This document shows, one piece after another, positions 14,807-22,093 of a DNA stretch of 34,309 bases. A model generated the notes under the pieces. That model did no database searches, was not told the DNA's origin, and saw only the letters and a list, made by a program, of their open reading frames with translations. Made by a program: the position numbers and the translations under genes. The stretch spans positions 1 to 34,309 of the forward strand of contig CAJUJY010000038.1 in assembly GCA_910586555.1 (NCBI GenBank). The letters are read 5' to 3'. The stretch comes from an uncultured Lachnospiraceae bacterium (GTDB taxonomy: Bacteria; Bacillota; Clostridia; Lachnospirales; Lachnospiraceae). Within the stretch, counting starts at the first letter, position 1. Each line of letters begins with the position of its first letter.

Positions 14807-16900
14807 TTATTTCCTGGAAGCTATAACCGCATTTTGTACCCTGTGAAGTATAATCCTTAAATTATATGGCTTTTCAACAAAGTCCGTAGCCCCGAGTTCA
14901 AATGATTTCTCAACACTTTTTTCACCACCCTGTGAAGTAACAATTATTGGTATATCTTTATACCGCTTATCACTGCCAAGATGTTTCATAAAAGTAAAAC
15001 CGTCCATAACAGGCATTACAAGGTCAAGCATTATAACATCAATATTTTTATAATTTTCCTTAACATATTCTAAAGCATCTGCACCATTCTCTTTTTCTAC
15101 AATCTGGAAATAAGAACTAAAAGACTTGCTTAATATCTTACGGTTAAGTGCAAGATCATCAACTATAAGCATAACCCCCTGTGATTTTTTAAATTTAATT
15201 CCTTCTATATTTCCTGCATGGATTTCATCAATTTTATCAAGGACATTATGTCTTAGCATATAAGCTTCAAATTCATCTGGCGGCATTGGCTTGGCATAAT
15301 AATACCCCTGTACAAAGTTACAGTCCATATTCCGGAGCATCTGTATCTGTTCTTCAGTTTCTATTCCTTCTGCAACAACAGCATAATCCATCCATTTTGC
15401 AAGCCCTATTATAAAGCTTAAAATATTATTGCTATTTGTACCCATGTCACCCTGCACAAACCCCATATCAAGCTTAAGGATATCAATAGGGAGTTCATTA
15501 AGCATATTTAATGATGAATACCCTGAGCCAAAATCGTCCATTTCTATTACAAACCCAATAAGTTTAAGCTGTTTAACTACTTCTATAATCTGCTTTGGAT
15601 TATCAGTATATGCAGTTTCTGTAATTTCAAGATGTATATGTTCTGGTTCAAGGTTATGCTTGCGTATAATTCCAAGAATTATTTCTATAAAACCAGGATT
15701 ATATATATCAGTCCTTGATACATTTACAGATATTGGCACAACCGGGTACCCGTTTTTAATCCAGCTTTCTATATATCCACATGTAGTATCCCATACATAT
15801 TTGTCAAGTTCTGTTATAAACCCGTTTTTCTCAAAAAGAGGAATAAATTCTGCCGGGTTCATAAACCCCTTTAAAGGATGCTGCCAGCGTACAAGTGCCT
15901 CTGCCCCTGCAACCCTCTCAGAACCAATATCGTATTTAGGCTGGAAATATACCATAAACTGTTTTTCTTTAAGGGCATCTTCCATACAGTTAATTATTTC
16001 CTGTTCATGTACCTGCTTTTCCCAGATTTTATTATTATAATATGCAACATACTGCCCATACATGCCCCTTATAGTTTCAACTGTAACCAGTGCACGCCCT
16101 GTCATGGCATGCACTGGCATATTACTGTCTTCTATTTTATATACACCAAACCTTAACATTATATTCATGCTTATTGGAAAATCATTAATAATCTTCACAA
16201 CTGATTCAAGGTTTTCATTAAGGGCTTCTTTATCATATTTTAAGAAAAGCACAAAGTGGTCTGCCTCCATACGCCCGCAAAGCTCATCCCTGCCAATAAA
16301 ATGCTTAAATACCCTTGCCATATATACAAGGATATTATTACCTGCATTTTCACCAAACAAATCTTTAATAAGCCCGAAATTCTCTATATCAGAATATACT
16401 ACAGCATATTCTGCCAAAGGGTTTTCTTCAAGGATTTTAGCAGCTTTCTGGCAAAAAGCTTCCTCTGAGTACACCCCTGTAAGATGGTCTTTTTGTAAAT
16501 CATTTGCTATAGATGCATTTTCATTCAGGCTGATAATATTATCAAGGCGTTTCTTAACTATTACCGGGCTGTATGGCTTATAAAGGAAGTCACTTGCACC
16601 AGCAGATAATGCACTAATCTCTGTTTCTTCACTTTCTGTATCTGCTGTTATTATAACAGGTATCCTTGAAAGCTTTTCCCTTTCCTTAATAAAATGCAGC
16701 ATTTCTTCACAATAACTGTCATCCTTTGTAATATCAAGGATAACTGCCACAATACCTCCAGTACTGGCACTTAATATACTATACGCTTCCTTAATGCTGC
16801 CAGTATCTATAATATTATAATATTCTTCCAGAAAACCAGCTACAATTCCTCTGTCAGAACCATTACTGTCAATTATAAGGACTGTCCTTATGCCTGCCAT
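14807..16900 (-). CDS. REC-GGDEF(degenerate)-EAL-REC signalling protein (697 aa)
   Basis: Domain order: receiver 1 (residues 1-125; acceptor Asp in VILDITKDD, Lys in YKPY), GGDEF-like (about 140-290), EAL (about 305-560), receiver 2 (about 575-697; VDD pocket, acceptor in IMLDLVMPVMDG, EKPY). In the GGDEF domain the signature is replaced by GRMEADHF, so it should not make c-di-GMP. In the EAL domain the catalytic set looks intact: GAEALVRW, ISVNVSR, LEITETAY, MDDFGSGYSS, LKLDMGFV, AEGIETEEQ and QGYYYAKP. The expected activity is c-di-GMP hydrolysis to pGpG, controlled by phosphorylation at either end. No histidine kinase is adjacent. The ribosome site GGGGGAGG is seven bases from ATG. No membrane segment. 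Confidence 0.9.
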   Translation of the reverse strand: MAGIRTVLIIDSNGSDRGIVAGFLEEYYNIIDTGSIKEAYSILSASTGGIVAVILDITKDDSYCEEMLHFIKEREKLSRIPVIITADTESEETEISALSAGASDFLYKPYSPVIVKKRLDNIISLNENASIANDLQKDHLTGVYSEEAFCQKAAKILEENPLAEYAVVYSDIENFGLIKDLFGENAGNNILVYMARVFKHFIGRDELCGRMEADHFVLFLKYDKEALNENLESVVKIINDFPISMNIMLRFGVYKIEDSNMPVHAMTGRALVTVETIRGMYGQYVAYYNNKIWEKQVHEQEIINCMEDALKEKQFMVYFQPKYDIGSERVAGAEALVRWQHPLKGFMNPAEFIPLFEKNGFITELDKYVWDTTCGYIESWIKNGYPVVPISVNVSRTDIYNPGFIEIILGIIRKHNLEPEHIHLEITETAYTDNPKQIIEVVKQLKLIGFVIEMDDFGSGYSSLNMLNELPIDILKLDMGFVQGDMGTNSNNILSFIIGLAKWMDYAVVAEGIETEEQIQMLRNMDCNFVQGYYYAKPMPPDEFEAYMLRHNVLDKIDEIHAGNIEGIKFKKSQGVMLIVDDLALNRKILSKSFSSYFQIVEKENGADALEYVKENYKNIDVIMLDLVMPVMDGFTFMKHLGSDKRYKDIPIIVTSQGGEKSVEKSFELGATDFVEKPYNLRIILHRVQNAVIASRK

Positions 16901-16979
16901 TATACCTCCCCCTCCCGGATAACCCGGTCTTAACCTAATGCTATTTTACTATATAAACCTTTAAAAAGCAATGTTCCAG

Positions 16980-17786
16980 TTACTTTCCTGATAATAATAT
17001 ACGATCATTATCCAGGTTTTTACCAGCATTGTCCTTAAACTTTCCAAGCAGGTCTTCAACTGAAAGCTTTTTACGTTCTTCCCCTGACACATCAAAAACA
17101 ATATTTCCTGAATCCATCATAATGGTACGGTTGCCAAGGCTTAATGCCTGCTGCATATTATGTGTAACCATAAGGCATGTTATATTACGCCCTGCAACAA
17201 TATTTCTGGTAAGTAAAAGTACCTTCTCTGCGGTAGCCGGGTCAAGGGCTGCTGTATGTTCATCTAAAAGCAAAAGTTTTGGAGTAACCATAGTTGCCAT
17301 AATAAGTGTAAGTGCCTGCCGCTGCCCTCCTGATAAAAGGCCTGCTGGCTGCTTCATTCTATCCTCAAGCCCCATATCAAGCAGTTTTAAATGTTCCCTG
17401 AACATTTCTTTATCTTTTTTGCCTACCCTTGAAAAATAACCATGACGCCCTTTTGATGCCCTTAAATACGCAAGTGCCATATTTTCCTCAATAGTCATAT
17501 GAGGTGCCGTGCCAAGCATAGGATCCTGGAAAAGATGCCCTATTTCCTTGCTGCGGAAATATTCTTTTTTAAATGTAATATCCTCACCATCAAGTATTAT
17601 TTCACCTGCATCTACATAAAACACACCAGTAATTGCATTAAACATTGTAGACTTGCCAGCACCGTTGCTTCCGACAATAGTTGCAAAATCCCCGCTTTCC
17701 AGTGAAAGGCTTAAGCCTTTTAACACCTTTTTTTCATTAACCGTGCCTTCATTAAATGTTTTATATATACTTTTTAATTCAAGCAA
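16980..17786 (-). CDS. ABC transporter ATP-binding protein (268 aa)
   Basis: Walker A GSNGAGKST, Q loop HLFQDPMLGT, signature LLSGGQRQALTLIMA and Walker B LLLLDEHTAALDP are all present, followed by the switch His in VTHNMQQAL. The ABC.X4-type (amino-acid-like, BMP/LIV-related) ATPases look like this. The best start is TTG 17786 (protein begins LLELKSIYKTFNEG), placed 1 base after the permease stop and about 11 bases after GGGAGG. An upstream in-frame ATG at 17852 lies inside the permease gene and would add 22 residues of non-family sequence. It is the third gene of a lipoprotein-permease-ATPase operon and powers import. Confidence 0.92.
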   Translation of the reverse strand: MLELKSIYKTFNEGTVNEKKVLKGLSLSLESGDFATIVGSNGAGKSTMFNAITGVFYVDAGEIILDGEDITFKKEYFRSKEIGHLFQDPMLGTAPHMTIEENMALAYLRASKGRHGYFSRVGKKDKEMFREHLKLLDMGLEDRMKQPAGLLSGGQRQALTLIMATMVTPKLLLLDEHTAALDPATAEKVLLLTRNIVAGRNITCLMVTHNMQQALSLGNRTIMMDSGNIVFDVSGEERKKLSVEDLLGKFKDNAGKNLDNDRILLSGK

Positions 17787-17787
17787 A

Positions 17788-18756
17788 TTAATCTGCACCT
17801 CCCTTTTTACGTCTTGCCATTTCTGCATATTTACGCTTTGTAAACCTGGCATTATCTTTTATATAAGGAAACGCAATAGCAACAGCTACAATAAGTGCTG
17901 ATACAAGTTTAAGACATTCTGCTGGCACATTCAGCCTTATTGCAATGGCAACTATAAAACGGTACAGGCAGCTTCCAAATATTACACCCACAACCCGTTT
18001 TGCAACAGGCCCTCTCCCAATAAATGTTTCACCAATTATAAGGCTTGCAAGTGCTATTGTAACCATGCCTGTGCCAAGGTTTATATCACATGATTTCTGG
18101 TATTGCACAAGTATGCCGCCTGAAAGTGCAGTAAGCGAACCAGATATACATAAACCTACAGTAATTGTAAATTTCGGGTTTATGCTTGATGCCTTTACCA
18201 TAGCGGCATTATCACCTGTAGCACGTATTGAAAGCCCTAGCCTTGTACCAAGAAATGCTGTAATAAGCATGGCAGCTATAAATACAATAACAACTAATAC
18301 CAGAAGTTTATACCAGCCATTTGTAACAAGGATTTTGTATACGCCCTCACCAAAATATTTTCCAGTAAAATCCTTTGCCATTGTAAATATGCTTTCACAC
18401 TGGAACAAATTCAGGTTAGCAGAAAAACCCATTGCTGCTATATTAACTGTATAAAGCCCTGTATTAACTATAATTCCTGCAAGTATTGATTCCACTCCAA
18501 GCCTTGTCTGTAAAAATGCTGTTATAAACCCTGAAAGCACCCCTGCACCCATTGCCGCAAAAAGTGCAAGTACAGGGTGCCCGCTTATGGTAACTGATGC
18601 TGCAACAGCACAGCCAAGCGTAAAGCAGCCATCAGTAGATAAATCTGCTATATTTAATATTTTAAAAGATATAAACAGTGCAAGTACCACAAGTGAATAT
18701 ATAAACCCAAGTTCAAGGGCACTTTGCAGTATAGAAACTGTAAATATTGAAGACAT
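17788..18756 (-). CDS. ABC transporter permease, branched-chain/ABC.X4 type (322 aa)
   Basis: A hydrophobic protein with about eight to nine membrane segments in the BPD_transp_2 fold: FKILNIADLSTDGCFTLG near residue 45, GVLSGFITAFLQTRLGVE, and LGTRLGLSIRATGDNAAMVK, the usual coupling loop that contacts the ATPase. I chose ATG 18756 (GGGGA six bases upstream) rather than ATG 18768. The C-terminal codons contain the ribosome site for the ATPase. Related systems have been linked to tryptophan/tyrosine uptake, but the substrate here cannot be read from sequence and no T-box leader is visible upstream. Confidence 0.92.
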   Translation of the reverse strand: MSSIFTVSILQSALELGFIYSLVVLALFISFKILNIADLSTDGCFTLGCAVAASVTISGHPVLALFAAMGAGVLSGFITAFLQTRLGVESILAGIIVNTGLYTVNIAAMGFSANLNLFQCESIFTMAKDFTGKYFGEGVYKILVTNGWYKLLVLVVIVFIAAMLITAFLGTRLGLSIRATGDNAAMVKASSINPKFTITVGLCISGSLTALSGGILVQYQKSCDINLGTGMVTIALASLIIGETFIGRGPVAKRVVGVIFGSCLYRFIVAIAIRLNVPAECLKLVSALIVAVAIAFPYIKDNARFTKRKYAEMARRKKGGAD

Positions 18757-18782
18757 AAAAATCCCCATTTCTAAATTTTATT

Positions 18783-19841
18783 TTATTCAAACTCTTCTGC
18801 TGTTTTGGTTTCAGCCAGTTTTTCACACATTCCCTCAAACTGGCTGTAAGAAAGCCCTATAGCTTCTGCGGTTTCTGTATTTACAGTTGCAATCCCGTTA
18901 TCAAGCAGCTTAACGGCAGTTTCAGATGGTTTAGCACTATTGGCAAGTATATCTGCTGCCATATCTGCTGTTTCTGTACCAAGTTCCTCATAATTTACCC
19001 CATAGCCACAAAATGCCCCGTTAAGTGCAAATGAATCAGCCCCTCCATAATGTGGTATTTTAGCATCAATAAACTTTTCATATATTGCAAGTTCTGCTTT
19101 CATAACAGTATTGTCTGTAGGTGTAAATACTGCATCAGCCTTTGCAGCAATTAATGCTTCTGTTGCAAGGCTTATTTCATCATTAGTTGTACCAGTCTTT
19201 TCAATAACTTTTATTCCTTTTGCATCTGCAAACTCTTTAGCTTCCTCTACAGGGTTTTTAGAGGAATCCTGGCTGTTGTCATAGAGAAGCCCCAGTGTTT
19301 TTATATCCGGGTCTGCTGCAAGTATAAGTTCCATAACCGCTTCTGTATTAAGCGCATCACTTGTTCCAGTAACATTAGCCCCAGGTGCATCAAGGCTTGC
19401 AACAAGGCCAGCGGCTACAGGATCAGAAACTGCCGAAAATACTACAGGTATCTGGTTATCCTCTGTTGCAGACTGTGCAAGAAGTGCCGCAGGTGTAGCA
19501 ATAGGAATAATAATATCCACTTCATCAGCTACAAGTTCCGCAAAAATCTGGTTTAATGTAGTCTGGTCAGCCTGGCCGTTAAAAGTATAATCTGAATAGT
19601 CAAAAGTTACACCAAGCTCCTGCCCTTTTGTATCAAGCTCTTTACAAATTGCTTTCTGTATCTGGTTTAAAGAAGCATCATCAACATACTGTACAATACC
19701 TACCTTATATGTCTTATCTGTACCAGAAACTTTACCACTGGAAGGATTCTGGCTGGTACTAGTGCCATCACCACCTCCACAGCCAGCTATACTAAACATT
19801 GCTGCTATTCCTAAAACTGCCATTAAAAATTTTTTCTTCAT
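18783..19841 (-). CDS. ABC transporter substrate-binding lipoprotein, PF04392 type (352 aa)
   Basis: Signal peptide with lipobox SIAGC (Cys 21), a Gly/Ser/Thr-rich linker, then a two-lobed periplasmic-binding fold: KVGIVQYVDDASLNQIQKAI, VDIIIPIATPAALLAQSA, VFSAVSDPVAAGLV, GVNYEELGTETADMAADIL. These are the signatures of the ABC.X4.S group (TrpX/YtrX-like). The protein is tethered to the outer face of the membrane and hands its ligand to the permease 26 bases downstream. Ligand unknown; aromatic amino acids are one possibility from relatives. The ribosome site GGAGG is seven bases before ATG. A small hairpin sits in the presumed leader. Confidence 0.92.
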   Translation of the reverse strand: MKKKFLMAVLGIAAMFSIAGCGGGDGTSTSQNPSSGKVSGTDKTYKVGIVQYVDDASLNQIQKAICKELDTKGQELGVTFDYSDYTFNGQADQTTLNQIFAELVADEVDIIIPIATPAALLAQSATEDNQIPVVFSAVSDPVAAGLVASLDAPGANVTGTSDALNTEAVMELILAADPDIKTLGLLYDNSQDSSKNPVEEAKEFADAKGIKVIEKTGTTNDEISLATEALIAAKADAVFTPTDNTVMKAELAIYEKFIDAKIPHYGGADSFALNGAFCGYGVNYEELGTETADMAADILANSAKPSETAVKLLDNGIATVNTETAEAIGLSYSQFEGMCEKLAETKTAEEFE

Positions 19842-19857
19842 AATAATCCTCCATTAC

Positions 19858-19889
19858 TGCCACAGCCCATAAACTTTGGGCTACAGGCA
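19858..19889 (-). promoter_or_regulatory. Leader hairpin upstream of the ABC operon
   Basis: AGCCCA (19864-19869) pairs with TGGGCT (19877-19882), with GCC/GGC pairing outside. It lies 17-48 bases before the lipoprotein start. No known riboswitch class is recognised, and it may be a chance structure. Confidence 0.3.
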
Positions 19890-19989
19890 AAAATTCCCAT
19901 AATAATTCTTTATTGCTTTTAAAAACTTTATATTTTATACCTGCCTGTACCAGAACCACTATGCCAGGCAATACACAGGCAAAAACAGT

Positions 19990-20089
19990 CAAACGGATAT
20001 TCGCAATCCGCATTGCCTGCAAGCAGGCATTGGCTACTTGCCCACTTGCAAAACAACCTCATTGCCGCTTTGCGGCAGTCTGGCAGGAG
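19990..20089 (+). repeat. 100-base hairpin-rich repeat, copy 1
   Basis: Matches 21593-21692 with no gaps at a constant offset of 1603 bases; I see roughly ten mismatches. It contains two near-perfect hairpins, TGCCTGC/GCAGGCA (20014-20029) and TGCCGC/GCGGCA (20063-20077). A third, TCTGGCAGG/CCTGCCAGA (20079-20106), runs past the repeated part. A diverged partial copy is at 26499-26548. It lies between the ABC operon and the mraY-like gene. It may be a REP-like or transposon-end sequence. Confidence 0.75.
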
Positions 20090-20108
20090 CTTGAACCCCT
20101 GCCAGACT

Positions 20109-20160
20109 AAGTAAGCCCTGGTAAACCAAACCCACCGCTTAAGAAGCGGGGGACTTACTT
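20109..20160. repeat. Three-way-junction element, possibly an IS200/IS605-type end
   Basis: An outer stem AAGTAAG (20109-20115) / CTTACTT (20154-20160) encloses two hairpins: TGGT-AA-ACCA (20119-20128) and CCC.CCGCTT-AAG-AAGCGG.GGG (20131-20152). Compact hairpins of this kind occur at the right ends of IS200/IS605 elements and in TnpB guide RNAs, but no tnpA or tnpB is present, so that link is tentative. It could also serve as the transcription stop for the mraY-like gene, whose stop codon is 25 bases away. Confidence 0.4.
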
Positions 20161-20185
20161 AATGAGGTTAAACATAAGCTGCAAG

Positions 20186-21142
20186 TTATAATGCTATAAT
20201 ATATGCAGTTAAAGCACATATTATCTGGAATATAATATACCGGAACACTACCTGTGTATCCGACCAGCCTTTATTTTTCCTTGCATGGTCATGTAATGGC
20301 GTCCTTGTATTAACAAATATGGATATTTTCAAGAACCTTTTTAATGCTACTTTTACAAGCCCTGTACCGCCATCTATTATAAGAACCAGTGCAAGCAGTA
20401 TGTAACTAAACGGATGTCCTGTTTTCATTGCAATTATTGCTATATAAAAACCAAGTGCCCTTGAACCTGCATCACCCATAAGCAGGCTGCTTGGTGATGA
20501 ATTAAAATAAAGATATGCAAGCAGCACTGAAACAAATATAAAATCCGGTATTACATAGCTTCCAAGTTCCTTTGCATATATTATTGTAAAAGAAGATATT
20601 ACAACACAGCAAAGGCTTGCACAAAGCCCATCAACACCATCATTGCAGTTTGTTACATTTATAGATACCCATATAAGTATAATGCCAAGTATATAATAAA
20701 CTGGTACAGGTATATCTAAAGTAAACGTTCCTATATGAATTGCCAGAAGATCCGGGTTATAGTTTATAAAAGTCCATATTGCCATTACTGATATAGCCAG
20801 GTCAATAAGACCCTTCTTATATTCATTCCATGGCGTTTTTGCCGCATCATCAAGATAGCCGCTAAGCATTACTGCAAGTATAAGTATACAGTATATTATG
20901 TATTCCCTGTCTATTGGCATAAATAATAGTGAACATGCTACAAATACTATTACAAACGTAAATCCTGTACCCCTTGTTTTCCCTTTTGAAAGTGCACCAT
21001 TTATGGCAAACTCCCTGCCATGGTCAACAGGCAGGAATGGAAAAGGAAAAGCAAGGCCGGCAAATGTAAGCACAAAAGCTACAAGAATACCAGCAACAGC
21101 TATCTGGTTTGGATCTAGGAAATCCTTTAAAATATTGTACAT
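20186..21142 (-). CDS. MraY-like phospho-sugar polyprenyl transferase, divergent (318 aa)
   Basis: A glycosyltransferase-4/MraY family integral membrane enzyme with about ten membrane segments. It should transfer a UDP-linked sugar phosphate, in MraY phospho-MurNAc-pentapeptide, to undecaprenyl phosphate on the cytoplasmic face. Visible active-site motifs are LSGYLDDAAKT (Asp pair), NVTNCNDGVDGL and LLMGDAGSRALG. Two features differ from textbook MraY: the N-terminal loop reads SKGKTRGTG instead of a KxGTPTMGG motif, and the loop HHH motif is TPLHDHARKNKGW. Clear AGGAGG six bases before ATG. It is not in a division cluster but alone, with about 950 bases of unusual non-coding sequence upstream. 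It could be a second MraY or act on another lipid-linked sugar. Confidence 0.8.
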   Translation of the reverse strand: MYNILKDFLDPNQIAVAGILVAFVLTFAGLAFPFPFLPVDHGREFAINGALSKGKTRGTGFTFVIVFVACSLLFMPIDREYIIYCILILAVMLSGYLDDAAKTPWNEYKKGLIDLAISVMAIWTFINYNPDLLAIHIGTFTLDIPVPVYYILGIILIWVSINVTNCNDGVDGLCASLCCVVISSFTIIYAKELGSYVIPDFIFVSVLLAYLYFNSSPSSLLMGDAGSRALGFYIAIIAMKTGHPFSYILLALVLIIDGGTGLVKVALKRFLKISIFVNTRTPLHDHARKNKGWSDTQVVFRYIIFQIICALTAYIIAL

Positions 21143-21275
21143 CTTTAGCCTCCTGGAAATATAAACATATTAATTCTTATTTCAAGCAACGCTTTTCTAT
21201 TATAACAAAGCATAAGAAAATATACAAGTTTTTAAAGTTTCCATACACATCCGTTTCATAAATTTTTAATTGTGT
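21143..21275. other. AT-rich upstream flank of the mraY-like gene
   Basis: Beyond the AGGAGG site of the mraY-like gene this stretch is AT-rich with no gene. I found no promoter with both boxes close to consensus. It ends at the left arm of the large inverted repeat. Confidence 0.4.
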
Positions 21276-21342
21276 GTAAACAAAAGATAATTTATAGTTA
21301 TCCTGCGTTGGTTCTTGTATTTTTGTATATATTAAAGGATAT

Positions 21343-21513
21343 GTACATGCAGTAGTTTTATATATTTTCTGTAGCAGGCACGTTCCCACTACGATAACGC
21401 ACACAGCAGTGCATAGGGTCTGTGAAACTACCAGACCCAAGCACCGGTGGCGTTATAGTGCCTTTTACAGAAAATATATAAAACCGTCTGCATGTTACTA
21501 CGTTCCGTGGGAA
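21343..21513. ncRNA. Candidate structured RNA unit A with nested stems and possible pseudoknot
   Basis: Nested helices from outside in: ACATGCAG plus a 19-base stretch (21345-21373) pairs with 21466-21495, interrupted only by a small internal loop; GGCAC (21377-21381) with GTGCC (21458-21462); ATAACGC (21394-21400) with GCGTTAT (21450-21456); GTGC (21409-21412) with GCAC (21441-21444); GGGTCTG (21416-21422) with CAGACCC (21432-21438), closing a 9-base loop. The 12-base bulge on the 5' side contains TTCCCAC (21383-21389), which can pair with GTGGGAA (21507-21513) outside the main stem, an H-type pseudoknot. I do not recognise the family, and the strand is undetermined because inverted repeats fold on both. 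Confidence 0.5.
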
Positions 21514-21592
21514 TTGAAAGTTTTCTTGCTTGTATTTTAATTTTTTGATAAAATTTTATGTACCATGTAAAAGGTACTTTTGCACTGTCAAT

Positions 21593-21692
21593 CAAGCGGA
21601 TATCCGCAATCCGCATTGCCTTCAAGCAGGCATTGGCTGCTTGTCCAGTTGCAAACCAGCCTCATTGCCGCTTTGCGGCAGTCTGGCAGGAG
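21593..21692 (+). repeat. 100-base hairpin-rich repeat, copy 2
   Basis: Gap-free match to 19990-20089, in the same orientation, lying inside the 720-base segment between units A and B. It starts with the palindrome GCGGATATCCGC (21596-21607) and contains TGCCTTC/GCAGGCA and TGCCGC/GCGGCA hairpins. The similarity stops at 21692, where copy 1 goes on to complete its CTGGCAGG hairpin. Confidence 0.75.
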
Positions 21693-21785
21693 TTTAAACA
21701 TTGTTACATGTACAAGTGCTACAATGCCATTAAAGCAGATAAATCCACAGGAAATATTCCTATAAGTTGCCAAAACGTATATCAT

Positions 21786-21929
21786 CTGGCAAAGGCCAAA
21801 TGTAATCCTAAAAGGCAACTGTACGGGGCCGCCGGCGTTTAAATCTGGTATTTTCAGATTTTACGCGCCGTTGCGTGAACCCGTTCAAGCGGAAGCGGGT
21901 TGCCTGTAGGATTACTTTGGCCTTGCCAG
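21786..21929. ncRNA. Candidate structured RNA unit B (144 bases)
   Basis: A 23-bp closing stem pairs 21786-21810 with 21907-21929, broken only by two single-base bulges (5' arm begins CTGGCAAAGGCC, 3' arm ends GGCCTTGCCAG). Inside, AGGCAAC (21813-21819) can pair with GTTGCCT (21899-21905). AAATCTG (21841-21847) with CAGATTT (21855-21861) is extended by GCGT/ACGC. A third hairpin AACCCG (21878-21883) / CGGGTT (21896-21901) shares bases with the second helix, so the two may be alternative states. The interior is clearly richer in G+C than its surroundings. No known family is recognised. Confidence 0.5.
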
Positions 21930-22009
21930 GGCATAATATTTTAACCTTCCATTTGAAATAAACCGTGGATAACTATAAATTATCCTTTTGTTTACATATT
22001 ATAAATATA

Positions 22010-22044
22010 AAAACCGGCAAACTATATACTATTATAAGTTTGCC
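22010..22044 (-). terminator. Rho-independent terminator of the PadR-ferredoxin operon
   Basis: On the minus strand GGCAAACT (22044-22037) and AGTTTGCC (22023-22016) form an 8-bp stem, followed by GGTTTTTATATTT. It lies 50 bases after the stop at 22094. A T7 run on the plus strand (22062-22068) is too far from the stem to serve the other direction well. Confidence 0.7.
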
Positions 22045-22093
22045 AGTTATACGCTGTATATCTTTTTTTGACAATATGCTTCCTGCTTTTTTA

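Larger units (their letters stand above)
21276..21995. other. 720-base non-coding segment bounded by a 28/29-base inverted repeat
   Basis: The left arm (21276-21303, begins GTAAACAAAAGATAATTTAT) is the reverse complement of the right arm (21967-21995, ends TTATCCTTTTGTTTAC) except for one extra base in the right arm. Between them lie structured unit A (21343-21513), the 100-base repeat copy 2 (21593-21692) and structured unit B (21786-21929). No reading frame inside has a ribosome site or protein-like composition, and several open frames cross the hairpins. Two explanations fit: a large multi-domain non-coding RNA closed by a long terminal stem, or a non-autonomous mobile element with nested insertions. 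I see no clear target-site duplication outside the arms. Confidence 0.7.

Noticed and set aside
15429..16040. A 203-codon open frame antisense to the EAL domain
   Set aside because: It has Ser/Ile/Pro-rich shadow composition and no ribosome site; the minus-strand EAL catalytic motifs explain this stretch.
19842..20185. T-box or other amino-acid riboswitch ahead of the ABC operon
   Set aside because: No T-box core sequence or specifier stem was found; only a small hairpin and the repeat elements are present.
21343..21513. 6S RNA, SRP RNA or a retron RNA as identity of unit A
   Set aside because: I see no SRP GGAA-loop motif, the helix pattern lacks the large central bubble of 6S RNA, and there is no reverse transcriptase gene nearby.
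21558..21842. Small overlapping open frames inside the 720-base segment
   Set aside because: They run across palindromes and repeat copy 2, lack ribosome sites and give Cys/Ala/Arg-rich peptides typical of hairpin DNA.
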